A stretch of DNA of 64,000 nt from an uncultured Dysosmobacter sp. (GCA_947625655.1 CANQPD010000010.1:25357-89356), one strand, 5' to 3'; numbered from the stretch's first letter, positions 24,657-33,475 are shown. A program made the numbers and translations. Notes: generated by a model from the letters alone, not told the origin.

Positions 24657-25694
24657 TTACTTGTACATCTCGGGCTTTTCCATGGTCTCCACTTTCAGGA
24701 ACTGGGAGGTGCCGCGGGAGGCGTTCAGGGCGTCGCCGGCGACGCAGGCCACATAGCCGTCCCAGGCGGAGGGGCCGGTGAGCTTGCCGGCGTGGACGGA
24801 CTCCACCCACTTGCAGAACTCGATGTCGTAGGCCTCGATGAAGCGCTCCTTCCAGTCGGTCATGATGGGCATGGACTCGGCGGGGTTCAGGCTGTCCCAG
24901 CCCTGGGGACGGGAGCGGCGGACCACGGCGTAGGGATCGGGCAGCTTGACGGTGCCGTTCTCGCAGACCACCTCGCACTGGATGTCATAGCCGTAGCCAT
25001 CGGCCACCTGGACCTCCACGTCGATGAAGCAGCCCTTCTTGGTGCGCATCAGCATGACCTGGGGGTTGTCATAGCCCTTGTTGGAATTGGCGGACTGGCG
25101 GACCTTGACGCACTGCACGTCCTCGTACTCGTCGTCCAGCAGCCAGCGGCAGATGTCCAGCTCGTGGATGGCCACGTTGGTCACGCCGTTCTCGGTCTTG
25201 AAGCCCGGGCCCTGGGAGACGTTGCGGTGGCAGGCCTTGATGACCAGGGGTGCGCCGATCTCGCCGGAGTCGATGATGCGCTTCATCTCGGCATAGCCGC
25301 GGTCATAGTGGCGCATGAAGCCCACCTGCACCAGACGCTTGCCGATCTCCACCTCGCGGTTGATGATCTCCTCGCAGTCCTTGGCGTTCTGGCTCAGGGG
25401 CTTCTCGCAGAAGCACCACTTCTCCTCGGCCAGGGTCTTCATGACGTAGTCATGATGGGTGGGATCGATGGAGGTGATGACCACGGCCTCGACCTCGGGG
25501 TCCTTGATCATGCCGTCGCAGTCGTTGCCGTAGGACTTGATGCCGTACTTGGCGGCGGTGTCGTCAGCGGCGGCGGCCACATAGTCGGAGACGGCCACGA
25601 CGGTAGCGCCGGGGACAGTCTCAATGATGCGGCGGCAGTGATCCTTGCCGATAGCGCCGCAGCCGATGATACCAATTTTCAGAACCTGATCCAT
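24657..25694 (-). CDS. iolG: Inositol 2-dehydrogenase / Gfo-Idh-MocA family oxidoreductase
   Basis: Oxidises myo-inositol to scyllo-inosose with NAD+. 345 residues with the N-terminal Rossmann motif GIIGCGAIGKDHCRRI, the EKPLS motif with the catalytic lysine (about residue 94-98) and a C-terminal GFO/IDH/MocA domain including VTNVAIHELDICRWLL. Last gene of the minus-strand set iolE-iolB-iolD-zinc ribbon-iolG, which supports the inositol assignment over other Gfo/Idh substrates. ATG 25694 follows AAAGGAAGGTAATCAAC. Confidence 0.9.
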   Translation of the reverse strand: MDQVLKIGIIGCGAIGKDHCRRIIETVPGATVVAVSDYVAAAADDTAAKYGIKSYGNDCDGMIKDPEVEAVVITSIDPTHHDYVMKTLAEEKWCFCEKPLSQNAKDCEEIINREVEIGKRLVQVGFMRHYDRGYAEMKRIIDSGEIGAPLVIKACHRNVSQGPGFKTENGVTNVAIHELDICRWLLDDEYEDVQCVKVRQSANSNKGYDNPQVMLMRTKKGCFIDVEVQVADGYGYDIQCEVVCENGTVKLPDPYAVVRRSRPQGWDSLNPAESMPIMTDWKERFIEAYDIEFCKWVESVHAGKLTGPSAWDGYVACVAGDALNASRGTSQFLKVETMEKPEMYK

Positions 25695-25746
25695 GTTGAT
25701 TACCTTCCTTTACTTTTATTAATTAGGAATTAGGATTTAGGAATTT

Positions 25747-25956
25747 TTAATAAGTGAGAATGATCTTTCTGCACCTGGGGCAGCGGGAGGCGGGGATGTA
25801 GGGAGATTGCATGAGATTGTCCGCATCGCAGAGCCCCTCCGCACTTTTCACCCACTGCGGAGGGCAGCATTTTGCGGCCTGATCCAGCCAATAAATACCA
25901 TGGGAGCTTTGCAGCGCGCCGTTTTCCATCTCAGCGCCGCAGTACGGGCAATCCAT
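25747..25956 (-). CDS. Small zinc-ribbon protein (DUF6487-like)
   Basis: 69 residues: MDCPYCGAEMENG at the start, a central GIYWLDQAAKCCP and SRCPRCRKIIL at the end, giving two CxxC knuckles for one zinc. GAGGAGGTGCGGTT precedes ATG 25956. Function unknown. It lies between iolD and iolG on the operon strand, separated from iolD by a multi-hairpin element. Confidence 0.75.
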   Translation of the reverse strand: MDCPYCGAEMENGALQSSHGIYWLDQAAKCCPPQWVKSAEGLCDADNLMQSPYIPASRCPRCRKIILTY

Positions 25957-25978
25957 AACCGCACCTCCTCGCACCGGC

Positions 25979-26004
25979 GGGGCGATGTAGGCATCGCCCC
26001 CTAC
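25979..26004. repeat. Short dispersed palindrome (GGGGCGATG-TAGG-CATCGCCCC-CTAC)
   Basis: Same design as the palindrome at 4237-4262: 9-bp arms, 4-base loop, CTAC tail. Confidence 0.55.
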
Positions 26005-26017
26005 GGGTGTCCCTCCC

Positions 26018-26232
26018 AGGCCCAGGCCGTGCCTGGGCCTAAGGAAAGGGGCTAGGGGAAACCAAGGGTTTCCCCAGTTCTTTCGCCAGCGGCGAAAGAA
26101 GGAATTTCAATCATTTTCGGCAGGACATGCGCCTGCCGAAAATTCCACGACCCAGCCGCCTTGGGCGGCGTCCCCCAGTGACCGATGTCACTGGGGAGGG
26201 GGGATCTAAAGGGGGGACGAAGTCCCCTCTTT
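26018..26232. repeat. Multi-hairpin intergenic element, copy A
   Basis: The core at 26042-26232 folds into six consecutive hairpins: GGGGAAACC/GGTTTCCCC (26055-26075), TTCTTTCGCC/GGCGAAAGAA (26078-26100), TTTTCGGCAGG/CCTGCCGAAAA, CCGCC/GGCGG, CCCCAGTGAC/GTCACTGGGG and a final GC-rich stem next to the iolD stop codon. An extra AGGCCCAGGC/GCCTGGGCCT stem precedes it (26018-26040). Copy B at 29087-29280 is clearly homologous, with compensatory changes in the stems. It separates iolD from the zinc-ribbon gene. Confidence 0.75.
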
Positions 26233-28159
26233 AATATTTCCGCGCGTCCTTCTCGTGGGCCAGATGGTCCTTATAGGCCTCGATGTTCTCCTTGCGCTCG
26301 GAGACCTCGGTGTCGCCCACGCGCCACCAGGAGCCGTAGCCGTCGGTCATGGTCTTGGGCAGGACCTTGATGTCGAACAGGACGGGGCGGTCCTTGACCT
26401 TCTTGGCGTCCTCAAAGGCGGCCGCCAGCTCTTCCATGGTGCGGATGGAGTAGCTCTTGCAGCCGTAGCCCTCCGCCACCTTGGCGTAGTCGATGTTCAG
26501 GAAGTCGCCGAACAGGCCGTCCTTATTGCGGTAGCGCAGCTCGGTGCACAGCGTCAGGTTGCCGTGGCCCACCTGCAGGTTGTTGATGCAGCCGAAGGAG
26601 GCGTTGTCGAACAGGCAGACGTTGATCTTCTTGTGCTCCATAACGGCGGTTACCAGCTCGCCGTGGAGCATGTTGAAGCTGCCGTCGCCGCACATGGCGT
26701 AGACCTCCCGCTTGTCGCCGATGGCCAGCTTCACGCCCAGGGCGCCGGCGATCTCATAGCCCATGGTGGAGTAGCCGTACTCCATGTTGTAGCAGTCGAT
26801 GCCAGTGGGGCGCCACATGCGCTGCATGTCGCCGGGCAGGGAGCCGGCGGCGCCGATGGCCACGTCGCCCTCGTTCATCATGGCGTTGATGGCGCCCAGA
26901 ACGGTGGTCTGGCACAGGCCGGCGTCCAGGTCCTTGGCGAACCGCTTGGCGGAATCGGCGTTGGCGTCGTTGATGATGGGCTTCCAGGACTTCTTGTCCT
27001 CGAAGACGATGTGGTCCAGGCGCTCCAGTTCCTTGGCCCACTTCTCCCGGGCGGTCTCGACCTCACCCTTGTAGGGGGCCTTGTAGCCGTCCAGCTTGGC
27101 AAGCAGACGGGGCAGGGCGTCCTTGGCGTCGGCCACCACGGGGATGGCCTCCATCTTCAGGGCCTGGAACTCGGAGACGTTGATGTTGACGAACTTGCAG
27201 GTATCCTTGAACAGCCACTTGGAGGAGGTGGTGAAGTCGGTGTAGCGGGTGCCGACGCCGATGACCAGATCCGCCTTCTTGGCGATGTCGTTGGCGGCGG
27301 AGCAGCCGGTGACGCCCAGGCCGCCCAGGTTCAGGGGATGGGTCCACTCGATGGCGCTCTTGCCCGCCTGGGTCTCGCCGAAGGGGATGCCGGTGGCCTC
27401 GGCAAAGGCGCGGAACTCGGCGTGGGCCTCGGAGTAGCGGACGCCGCCGCCGCAGACCAGCATGGGGCGCTTGGCCTTCTTGATGGCCTCCGCGGCGTCG
27501 TTCAGCGCGGCCTCGGTGGCGGGGCGGCGCTCCAGGCGCCACACGCGCTTGGCGAAGAAGCTGACGGGGTAGTCATAGGCCTCGCCCTCCACGTCCTGGG
27601 GCATGGCGATGCAGACGGCGCCGGTGTTGGCGGGATCGGTCAGCACCCGGAAGGCGGAAATCATAGCGCTCATCAGCTGCTCGGGGCGGACGATGCGGTC
27701 CCAGTAGCGGCAGACGGCCTTGAAGGCGTCGTTGGTGGAGATGGACAGGTTGTTGGTCTGCTCCACCTGCTGCAGCACGGGGTCGGGCTGGCGGCAGGCG
27801 TACACGTCGCCGGGCAGCACCAGCAGGGGGATGTTATTGGCGGTGGCGGTGCCGCAGGCGGTGACCATGTTGGCCGCGCCGGGGCCCACGGAAGAGGTGG
27901 CGACGCAGATCTGCTTGCGCTTCATCTGCTTGGCGAAGGCCACGGCGGCCTGGGCCATGCCCTGCTCATTCTGGCCGTGCCAGACCTCCAGATGCTTGGC
28001 CTCCTGGGTCAGCGCCTGGCCAAAGCCCACCACGTTGCCGTGGCCGGGGATGATGAACACGCCGCGGACGAAGCGGTTCTGGACGCCGTCCACCTCGATG
28101 AACTGGTTCTCCAGGAACCGGACCAGGGCCTGGGCCATGGTCAAACGAACGGTTTTCAT
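26231..28159 (-). CDS. iolD: 3D-(3,5/4)-trihydroxycyclohexane-1,2-dione hydrolase
   Basis: ThDP-dependent ring-opening step of myo-inositol breakdown, giving 5-deoxy-glucuronate. 642 residues, near the Bacillus IolD length. N-terminal ThDP pyrimidine domain (VVGFGQALTQEAKHLEVWHGQNEQGMAQAAVAFAKQ, then SSVGPGAANMVTACGTAT), central FAD-like fold domain, and C-terminal pyrophosphate domain with MCGDGSFNMLHGELVTAVMEHKKINVCLFDN. ATG 28159 follows TAGGAGGTAATCCCC, 15 bp after iolB. Confidence 0.96.
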   Translation of the reverse strand: MKTVRLTMAQALVRFLENQFIEVDGVQNRFVRGVFIIPGHGNVVGFGQALTQEAKHLEVWHGQNEQGMAQAAVAFAKQMKRKQICVATSSVGPGAANMVTACGTATANNIPLLVLPGDVYACRQPDPVLQQVEQTNNLSISTNDAFKAVCRYWDRIVRPEQLMSAMISAFRVLTDPANTGAVCIAMPQDVEGEAYDYPVSFFAKRVWRLERRPATEAALNDAAEAIKKAKRPMLVCGGGVRYSEAHAEFRAFAEATGIPFGETQAGKSAIEWTHPLNLGGLGVTGCSAANDIAKKADLVIGVGTRYTDFTTSSKWLFKDTCKFVNINVSEFQALKMEAIPVVADAKDALPRLLAKLDGYKAPYKGEVETAREKWAKELERLDHIVFEDKKSWKPIINDANADSAKRFAKDLDAGLCQTTVLGAINAMMNEGDVAIGAAGSLPGDMQRMWRPTGIDCYNMEYGYSTMGYEIAGALGVKLAIGDKREVYAMCGDGSFNMLHGELVTAVMEHKKINVCLFDNASFGCINNLQVGHGNLTLCTELRYRNKDGLFGDFLNIDYAKVAEGYGCKSYSIRTMEELAAAFEDAKKVKDRPVLFDIKVLPKTMTDGYGSWWRVGDTEVSERKENIEAYKDHLAHEKDARKY

Positions 28160-28174
28160 GGGGATTACCTCCTA

Positions 28175-28978
28175 TTAGTGATTGGGATAGATGTGGTCGT
28201 TGGCGTCGGCCTTCCACAGCCAGGCGTGCTCCTCGTCGTCGATGCGGGTCTTGTCCCAGGGATCGCCGTCCAGGTGCCGGATGCCCCAGGCATAGCACAT
28301 GGCGTAGCCGGGCGCGGCGGTCTGGGAGTGGAAGCCGTGGTTGATGACGGCCAGGCCGTTGTGGCCGGTCTTGAAGATCTCACCGTTGGCAAAGCCCGCG
28401 CCGAAGCCGTCGGGATAGTCGAAGCGGTAGAAGTAGACCTCCGGCTGGGGATGGTGGTGGGGGGGATAGGAGGACCACTTGCCGGGATGGTTCAGCACCT
28501 CGCCCAGGACCATGTTGGAGAAGGGGGCGTTGTCCAGGTCGAAGAAGGTCTTGATCTCCCGCTCCATGCAGCCCATCAGCTCGCCCTGGCTGCCCTTGTA
28601 CTCGGTCTGCACGGTGTCAGGGGTGTACATGACGGCCTCATAGGGCTTTTCGTTGATGGTCTTCTGGATATACAGCTCACTGTGGGCATGGGCGGTCAGG
28701 GTGATCCTGGTGCCCTTGCCGGCCAGCAGACAGTAGGCCTCGTGGTGGAAGCAGTCGGGGCGGTCGGCCTCGACCTTTTTGCCATCCCACTCATAGGTGA
28801 CCTTGCCGGAGAACAGCAGCACCGCGATCTCCTTTTCGGCCTCCTCGAAGGTGAAGACGTCGCCGTCCTCCATCACCAGCAGGCCCACGTCCATCTGGGT
28901 GCCCATATCGTCCACAGCGGCGTCGATGTAGGCGTTGTAGCCCTGCTTCAGTTCGGCGTTCTTATTGAAATAGCTCAT
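28175..28978 (-). CDS. iolB: 5-deoxy-glucuronate isomerase
   Basis: Converts 5-deoxy-glucuronate to 5-dehydro-2-deoxy-gluconate. 267 residues of the KduI/IolB cupin family; the metal-binding cluster is in YPPHHHPQPEVYFYRFDYPDGFG and the late NHGFHSQTAAPGYAMCYAWGIRHL. I chose ATG 28978 (MSYFNKNAELKQGYN); an ATG nine bases upstream overlaps the AGGAGA ribosome site. Lies between iolE and iolD in transcription order. Confidence 0.95.
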   Translation of the reverse strand: MSYFNKNAELKQGYNAYIDAAVDDMGTQMDVGLLVMEDGDVFTFEEAEKEIAVLLFSGKVTYEWDGKKVEADRPDCFHHEAYCLLAGKGTRITLTAHAHSELYIQKTINEKPYEAVMYTPDTVQTEYKGSQGELMGCMEREIKTFFDLDNAPFSNMVLGEVLNHPGKWSSYPPHHHPQPEVYFYRFDYPDGFGAGFANGEIFKTGHNGLAVINHGFHSQTAAPGYAMCYAWGIRHLDGDPWDKTRIDDEEHAWLWKADANDHIYPNH

Positions 28979-29070
28979 CGGAAACATCTCCTGATTTAAA
29001 ATTAAAGAGTGAAGATTGGAGAGCGGAGAGTGAAGATAAAAGATAAGGGATAAGAGATATCCCATATCCC

Positions 29071-29280
29071 GCGCCCGCAGGCGCAGAGGAAAGGGGCTGG
29101 GGGAAACCTGCGGTTTCCCCAGTTGATTTGCCATCGGCAAATCAAGGAAATGAAATTATTTTCGCCGGGGCGTGTACCTGGCGAAAATTCCTTGACCCAG
29201 CCGCCTTGGGCGGCGTTCACCAGTGACCGATGTCACTGGTGGTGGGGGATCCTCAAGGGGGAGCCTGCTCCCCCTTGAAG
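29071..29280. repeat. Multi-hairpin intergenic element, copy B
   Basis: Core 29087-29280 aligns along its length with copy A at 26042-26232. Stems include GGGGAAACC/GGTTTCCCC, TTGATTTGCC/GGCAAATCAA (29123-29145), TTTTCGCCGGG/CCTGGCGAAAA, CCGCC/GGCGG, CACCAGTGAC/GTCACTGGTG and a terminal GGGGGAG/CTCCCCC stem. A GCGCC/GGCGC stem precedes it. The 308-bp gap 28979-29286 between iolE and iolB consists mainly of this element plus the iolB leader. Confidence 0.75.
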
Positions 29281-29286
29281 CCTGCA

Positions 29287-30189
29287 TCAAAGCCCCGTGT
29301 GCTCCTTGATATACTTGCGGCCCTTCATGGCGTACTCCAGGGGGTTGGCCTTGGCGGGATCCTGCTCGGCCTCCACCAGCAGCCAGCCCTGGTAGCCGGC
29401 ATCGGACAGGACCTTGAACACGGGATCGAAGTCCACGTCGCCATCGCCGGGGACGGTGAAGGCGCCGTTGCGGACGGACTGCAGGAAGCTCCAGTTGTTC
29501 TTGCGGGCCTCTTCCACCACGGGCAGGCGCATGTCCTTCAGATGGACGTGGCCCACGCGGTCCACATACTTCTTCAGCATGGTCAGGGGGTCCTCGCCGG
29601 CGAAGGTGAAATGGCCGGTGTCGAAGCAAAGGAACACATAGCGGGGATCGGTATTGCTCATCATGCGGTCCGTCTCCTCGCTGGTCTGGACCACGGTGCC
29701 CATGTGATGGTGGAAGCACAGCTTGAAGCCGCGGTCGGCGGCGATCTTGCCCAGGGTGTTCAGGCCGGCGCAGAAGCGGTCCCACTCCTCATCGTTCATG
29801 ACGTGCTTGTGGCTGCCGGTGAGGACGGGGGTGTCCATCTGGCCCTGGATGGACCAGCTCTGCTCGCTGACGTTGATGCGGTTGGCGCCCACGGCGGCCA
29901 GGAAGTCCAGGTTGGCGGTGAAGTCGGCGATCTCCTCCTCCATGGGACGGGTCAGGATGAAGGAAGAATACCAGCGGCTGGCGATCCGCATGCCCCGCAG
30001 GTCCAGAGCCTTTTTCAGCTCGGCGGGATCCGTGGGATACTTGTTGCCGATCTCGCAGCCGGTGAAGCCGGCCAGCGCCATCTCGCTGACGATCTGCTGG
30101 AAGGTGTTCTCGCCGCCCAGTTCTGGCATATCGTCATTGCACCAGCCGATGGGAGCAATGCCCAGGGATACATTTTTGGGATCAAACAT
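29287..30189 (-). CDS. iolE: myo-inosose-2 dehydratase
   Basis: Dehydrates scyllo-inosose in the second step of inositol catabolism. 300 residues of the xylose-isomerase-like TIM-barrel family: begins VSLGIAPIGWCNDDMPELGG, contains LCFHHHMGTVVQT, LCFDTGHFTFAGEDP and VGHVHLKDMR with metal-binding Glu/Asp/His residues. ATG 30189 follows AAGGAGGACATTTCCA. First gene of the minus-strand iol operon, divergent from the sugar ABC importer. Confidence 0.95.
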   Translation of the reverse strand: MFDPKNVSLGIAPIGWCNDDMPELGGENTFQQIVSEMALAGFTGCEIGNKYPTDPAELKKALDLRGMRIASRWYSSFILTRPMEEEIADFTANLDFLAAVGANRINVSEQSWSIQGQMDTPVLTGSHKHVMNDEEWDRFCAGLNTLGKIAADRGFKLCFHHHMGTVVQTSEETDRMMSNTDPRYVFLCFDTGHFTFAGEDPLTMLKKYVDRVGHVHLKDMRLPVVEEARKNNWSFLQSVRNGAFTVPGDGDVDFDPVFKVLSDAGYQGWLLVEAEQDPAKANPLEYAMKGRKYIKEHTGL

Positions 30190-30346
30190 TGGAAATGTCC
30201 TCCTTAAAAAAGTTGACTTGTTGTGGGTGCCGCGGCCCGCGGCGGATTTCCGTGTGCGTTCACAGAGAGGCTCGCAGCAAAACGCGGGCGCAATCGTTTT
30301 CGCTCCTTATAAAAAGTACCATCGTTCCGGCCAAAAATCAACGGTT

Positions 30347-30374
30347 TTTATAAGGGAATCTTCATTTTTTCCAA
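30347..30374 (-). promoter_or_regulatory. Candidate promoter of the iol operon
   Basis: On the minus strand TTGGAA (30369-30374), 16-bp spacer, TATAAA (30347-30352), about 150 bp before iolE. Confidence 0.4.
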
Positions 30375-30614
30375 TTTAGCCAAAGGGCTTTCCCTATTTT
30401 TTATATATGTGACAGAAAGTCCGCCGGGCCGCGCCGCGGACGAAAAAGGCCCGGCGCCGCGGAAACGGAGGGCGGCCTTTTCAGATGGAGGGCGTTTTTG
30501 CCCGGATGCGCGCCCCAGCGGGAAAGACCGCCGCGCGGCACAGACAAAAATATATATTATGCACAAAAAAACTGAAGATAATTCTTGGAAATCATACAGA
30601 ATTTTTCAAACTTA

Positions 30615-30644
30615 TTGACGGGGACTTCCTCTTTGTGCTAGGAT
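30615..30644 (+). promoter_or_regulatory. Promoter of the sugar ABC importer
   Basis: TTGACG (30615-30620), 18-bp spacer, TAGGAT (30639-30644); leaves a leader of about 155 nt. Confidence 0.55.
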
Positions 30645-30694
30645 AAAGTCGCATTCGCCGGGGAATGACTAATCGATTTCTTTCAGGAACTTTG

Positions 30695-30743
30695 AAAAAG
30701 GGGATATCCCCTTTTTTCCACGTCCCAGAGGGACGCGGAAAAA
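30695..30743 (+). promoter_or_regulatory. Overlapping hairpins in the importer leader (possible attenuator)
   Basis: Hairpin 1 (30695-30716) pairs AAAAAGGGG with CCCCTTTTT and ends in a T run, terminator-like. Hairpin 2 (30713-30743) pairs that same T run and CC-CGTCCC with GGGACG-GGAAAAA. The two share 30713-30717 and cannot both be complete. They lie between promoter and start codon. Confidence 0.45.
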
Positions 30744-30806
30744 GCAGGATTCTGGCGGAAGGAGATCAGCTTTCCCGGAATTTAGTCGAAAAGGAGAAAA
30801 GAAGAA

Positions 30807-31811
30807 ATGAAAAAGTTTTTTGCCCTGATCCTGGCTCTGGTCATGGCGCTGTCCCTGGTCGCCTGCGGCGGCGGTGACACCCAGACCGAGGAGCCCACCA
30901 CCGATGACTCCAACACCCAGACCGAGGAACCCGCTGCCACCGGCGATGTTGAGATCGCCGTTGTCCTGAAGACCCTGGCCTCCGAGTACTGGGGCTATGT
31001 CAAGGCCGGCTGCGACGCCGCTGCCGCTGACCTGGGCGTGAAGGTCACCGTTGTCGGCCCCGGCGCTGAGAGCGAGATCGAGCAGCAGGTCGCCATGATC
31101 GAGCAGCAGCTCGCCTCCTGCGACGCCATCGTCTGCGCGCCTAACGACGCCGGTGCTGCCGCCGCCGCCCTGCAGGCCGCCATCGACGCCGGCATCCCCG
31201 TCCTGTCTGTTGACACCAACGTCGGCATCGAGGGCCAGACCTCTTTCGTCGGCACCTCCAACGTGGACGCTGCCTATGAGGGCGGCATCTGGGCTATCGA
31301 CACCGTCGGCGCTGACGCCAAGGCTGTTATCATCTACGGCCAGGAGGGCGACAACACCTCCAACATGCGCCGCGAGGGCTATGAGAAGGCCTGCGAGGAG
31401 AAGGGCGTTGAGGTCCTGGCTGCTCTGTCCGGCCAGAACACCACTGACGGCGCCACCAAGACCATGGAGGACCTGCTGAACGCCTATCCCGATCAGATCA
31501 AGATGGTCTTCTGCCACAACGACGACACCGCCATCGGCGCCATGAACGCCTGCAAGTCCGCTGGTGTTGAGGACATCACCATCGTTGGCTTCGACGGCAA
31601 CGCCTCCGCCGTGGATCTGATCCTGGCCGGCGAGCTGGTCAAGGCCACCGTTGCCCAGCAGCCCTATGAGATGGGCTATCAGGCCGTCGAGGCCGCTCTG
31701 AAGGCCATCAACGGCGAGTCTGTTGACGAAGTCATCAACGCTCCCGTTCAGGTCGTCACCGCTGAGAACGGTCAGGCTTACCTGGACAACCTGGCTTCCA
31801 TGAAGGGCTAA
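30807..31811 (+). CDS. Sugar ABC transporter substrate-binding lipoprotein
   Basis: 334 residues, periplasmic-binding-protein type 1 (RbsB-like). Lipoprotein signal with LSLVAC lipobox (C20), a Thr/Glu-rich linker, then the sugar-binding fold (IEQQLASCDAIVCAPNDAGAAAAALQAAIDAGIPVLSVDTN; TIVGFDGNASAVDLILAGELVKATVAQQP). Being divergent from iolE-iolB-iolD-iolG it probably binds inositol or a related polyol; this is context inference, and ribose-like sugars are alternatives. Codon use is very uniform, suggesting high expression. Confidence 0.9.
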   Translation: MKKFFALILALVMALSLVACGGGDTQTEEPTTDDSNTQTEEPAATGDVEIAVVLKTLASEYWGYVKAGCDAAAADLGVKVTVVGPGAESEIEQQVAMIEQQLASCDAIVCAPNDAGAAAAALQAAIDAGIPVLSVDTNVGIEGQTSFVGTSNVDAAYEGGIWAIDTVGADAKAVIIYGQEGDNTSNMRREGYEKACEEKGVEVLAALSGQNTTDGATKTMEDLLNAYPDQIKMVFCHNDDTAIGAMNACKSAGVEDITIVGFDGNASAVDLILAGELVKATVAQQPYEMGYQAVEAALKAINGESVDEVINAPVQVVTAENGQAYLDNLASMKG

Positions 31812-31860
31812 TCTGCGCATTTGCAACAACTGCATTGTCGCTACATAGCTGATGATTTAG

Positions 31861-31892
31861 GATTTGGCGGCAGGTCATACTGCCGCCAAATC
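31861..31892 (+). other. Intercistronic hairpin between binding-protein and ATPase genes
   Basis: 13-bp perfect stem GATTTGGCGGCAG / CTGCCGCCAAATC with a 6-base loop and no T run. Such hairpins often stabilise the upstream mRNA so the binding protein exceeds the membrane components. Confidence 0.6.
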
Positions 31893-31971
31893 CCCGTATT
31901 CAAGAGGGAAAAGCTCCCACCCTCCGGGCGGGAGCGGTACAGAAATCAGGAAACAGAAACGAGGTAATTCC

Positions 31972-33474
31972 ATGAGCGAATATGTCGTCGAACTGAAAAA
32001 TATTACCAAACGTTTTCCTGGTGTCGTTGCTTTGAAAAATATGTCCATTGGCATCAGGCCCGGTGAGATCCACGGCCTGATCGGAGAAAACGGCGCGGGC
32101 AAGTCCACCCTGATCAAGGTGCTCACCGGCGTTCACTCTCCGGAGGAGGGAGACATCTTTGTTGACGGCCAGAAGGTCGTTTTCAAGAACCCTGTTCAGT
32201 CCCGTGAGGCAGGCATCGCCTGTGTGTATCAGGAGCTGAACATTGTCAAACAGCTGCCTGTTACGGATAATGTTTTCATGGGGCGCGCCGTGAAAAAGGG
32301 CCTTCTGCTGGACTATCCCCGGATGCACAAGGAGGCAGAAGAGGCACTCAAGACCCTGGGTCACCCCGAGATCGATGTAAGAATGGAATGCGGCAAGCTG
32401 GGCGTGGGCCAGCAGCAGATGGTGGAGATCGCCAAGGCTGTGTCCCTGGACGCCAAGCTGATCATTATGGACGAGCCGACCTCCTCCCTGGGCAAGGACG
32501 AGATCGCGCAGCTGATGGAGACTGTCCGCGGCCTGAAGGCCAAGGGCGTGGCCATCTTGTTCGTCTCTCATAAACTGGAAGAACTCTTTGAGCTCTGCGA
32601 CCGCGTCACGGTCATGCGTGACGGTGAGCATATCGTCACCAAGGACATCTGCGACATGACAGAGGATTCCCTCATCACCGCCATGGTGGGCCGGACCCTG
32701 GATAACCTGTATCCCAAGGAGTTCGGAACCAAGGGCGATGTGTGGCTGGAGGCCCGGAACCTCAACGAGGCCGGCGTCCTCCACGATGTCAGCTTCAAGG
32801 CCTACGCCGGTCAGATCACCGGCTTTGCTGGCCTGGTGGGCGCTGGCCGCACCGAGACCATGCGGGCCATTTTCGGCGCCGACAAGCTGGACAGTGGCGA
32901 GATCTATGTCAAGGGTGAAAAAGTTACCATAAAGACTCCCAAGGATGCCATTAAGAAGAAGATCGCATTCCTGACGGAGGACCGCAAGGGCCAGGGCCTG
33001 GTGCTGTCTCTGGACGTGCGCACCAATCTGATCCTGGCCAACATGAAGGGCTTCAGCAACGGTCCCTTCCTGGACAAGGCCAAGATCGAGAAGTCCGGCC
33101 AGGAAAATGTCCAGGCCCTGAAGATCAAGACTCCCTCTCTGGATGAAGTGACCGCCCAGCTTTCCGGCGGCAACCAGCAGAAGGTGGTTATCGGCAAGTG
33201 GGTCAACATCGACGCCGATATCTTCATTTTCGATGAGCCTACCCGCGGCATTGACGTGGGCGCCAAGATTGAGGTCTACCGCGTCATGAACGACATGGTC
33301 AAGGCCGGCAAGTGCGTCATCATGGTGTCCTCCGAACTGCCGGAGATCCTGGCAATGAGCGACCATGTGGTGGTCATGCGCGGTGGCCGGGTCATGGCCG
33401 ATATGGAACGTGATTCCGCGCACTTCAATTCTGAAGACATCATGAAAGCGGCCTGGGGAGGAGAGTTAGACTGA
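31972..33474 (+). CDS. Sugar ABC transporter ATP-binding protein (RbsA/MglA-like, two ATPase domains)
   Basis: 500 residues. First ATPase half has Walker A GENGAGKST, signature LGVGQQQMVEIAKA and Walker B LIIMDEPTSSL; the second half has the degenerate loop GLVGAGRTETMRAIFGA, signature LSGGNQQKVVIGKW and DIFIFDEPTRGIDVG. Powers carbohydrate uptake with the adjacent binding protein and permease. The start is ATG 31972 after GAGGTAATTCC. TGA 33472-33474 is one base before the permease ATG. Confidence 0.95.
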   Translation: MSEYVVELKNITKRFPGVVALKNMSIGIRPGEIHGLIGENGAGKSTLIKVLTGVHSPEEGDIFVDGQKVVFKNPVQSREAGIACVYQELNIVKQLPVTDNVFMGRAVKKGLLLDYPRMHKEAEEALKTLGHPEIDVRMECGKLGVGQQQMVEIAKAVSLDAKLIIMDEPTSSLGKDEIAQLMETVRGLKAKGVAILFVSHKLEELFELCDRVTVMRDGEHIVTKDICDMTEDSLITAMVGRTLDNLYPKEFGTKGDVWLEARNLNEAGVLHDVSFKAYAGQITGFAGLVGAGRTETMRAIFGADKLDSGEIYVKGEKVTIKTPKDAIKKKIAFLTEDRKGQGLVLSLDVRTNLILANMKGFSNGPFLDKAKIEKSGQENVQALKIKTPSLDEVTAQLSGGNQQKVVIGKWVNIDADIFIFDEPTRGIDVGAKIEVYRVMNDMVKAGKCVIMVSSELPEILAMSDHVVVMRGGRVMADMERDSAHFNSEDIMKAAWGGELD

Positions 33475-33475
33475 T

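Larger units (their letters stand above)
30190..30806. other. 617-bp divergent regulatory region between iolE and the ABC importer
   Basis: No convincing gene. It contains a minus-strand promoter near 30347-30374, a plus-strand promoter at 30615-30644 and two overlapping hairpins at 30695-30743 in the importer leader. The stretch 30420-30560 is GC-rich without a recognisable site. Confidence 0.6.

Noticed and set aside
26255..28999. 914-codon plus-strand open frame opposite iolD and iolB
   Set aside because: Composition is repetitive Gly/Val/His and it crosses two well-supported genes; a codon-bias artefact.
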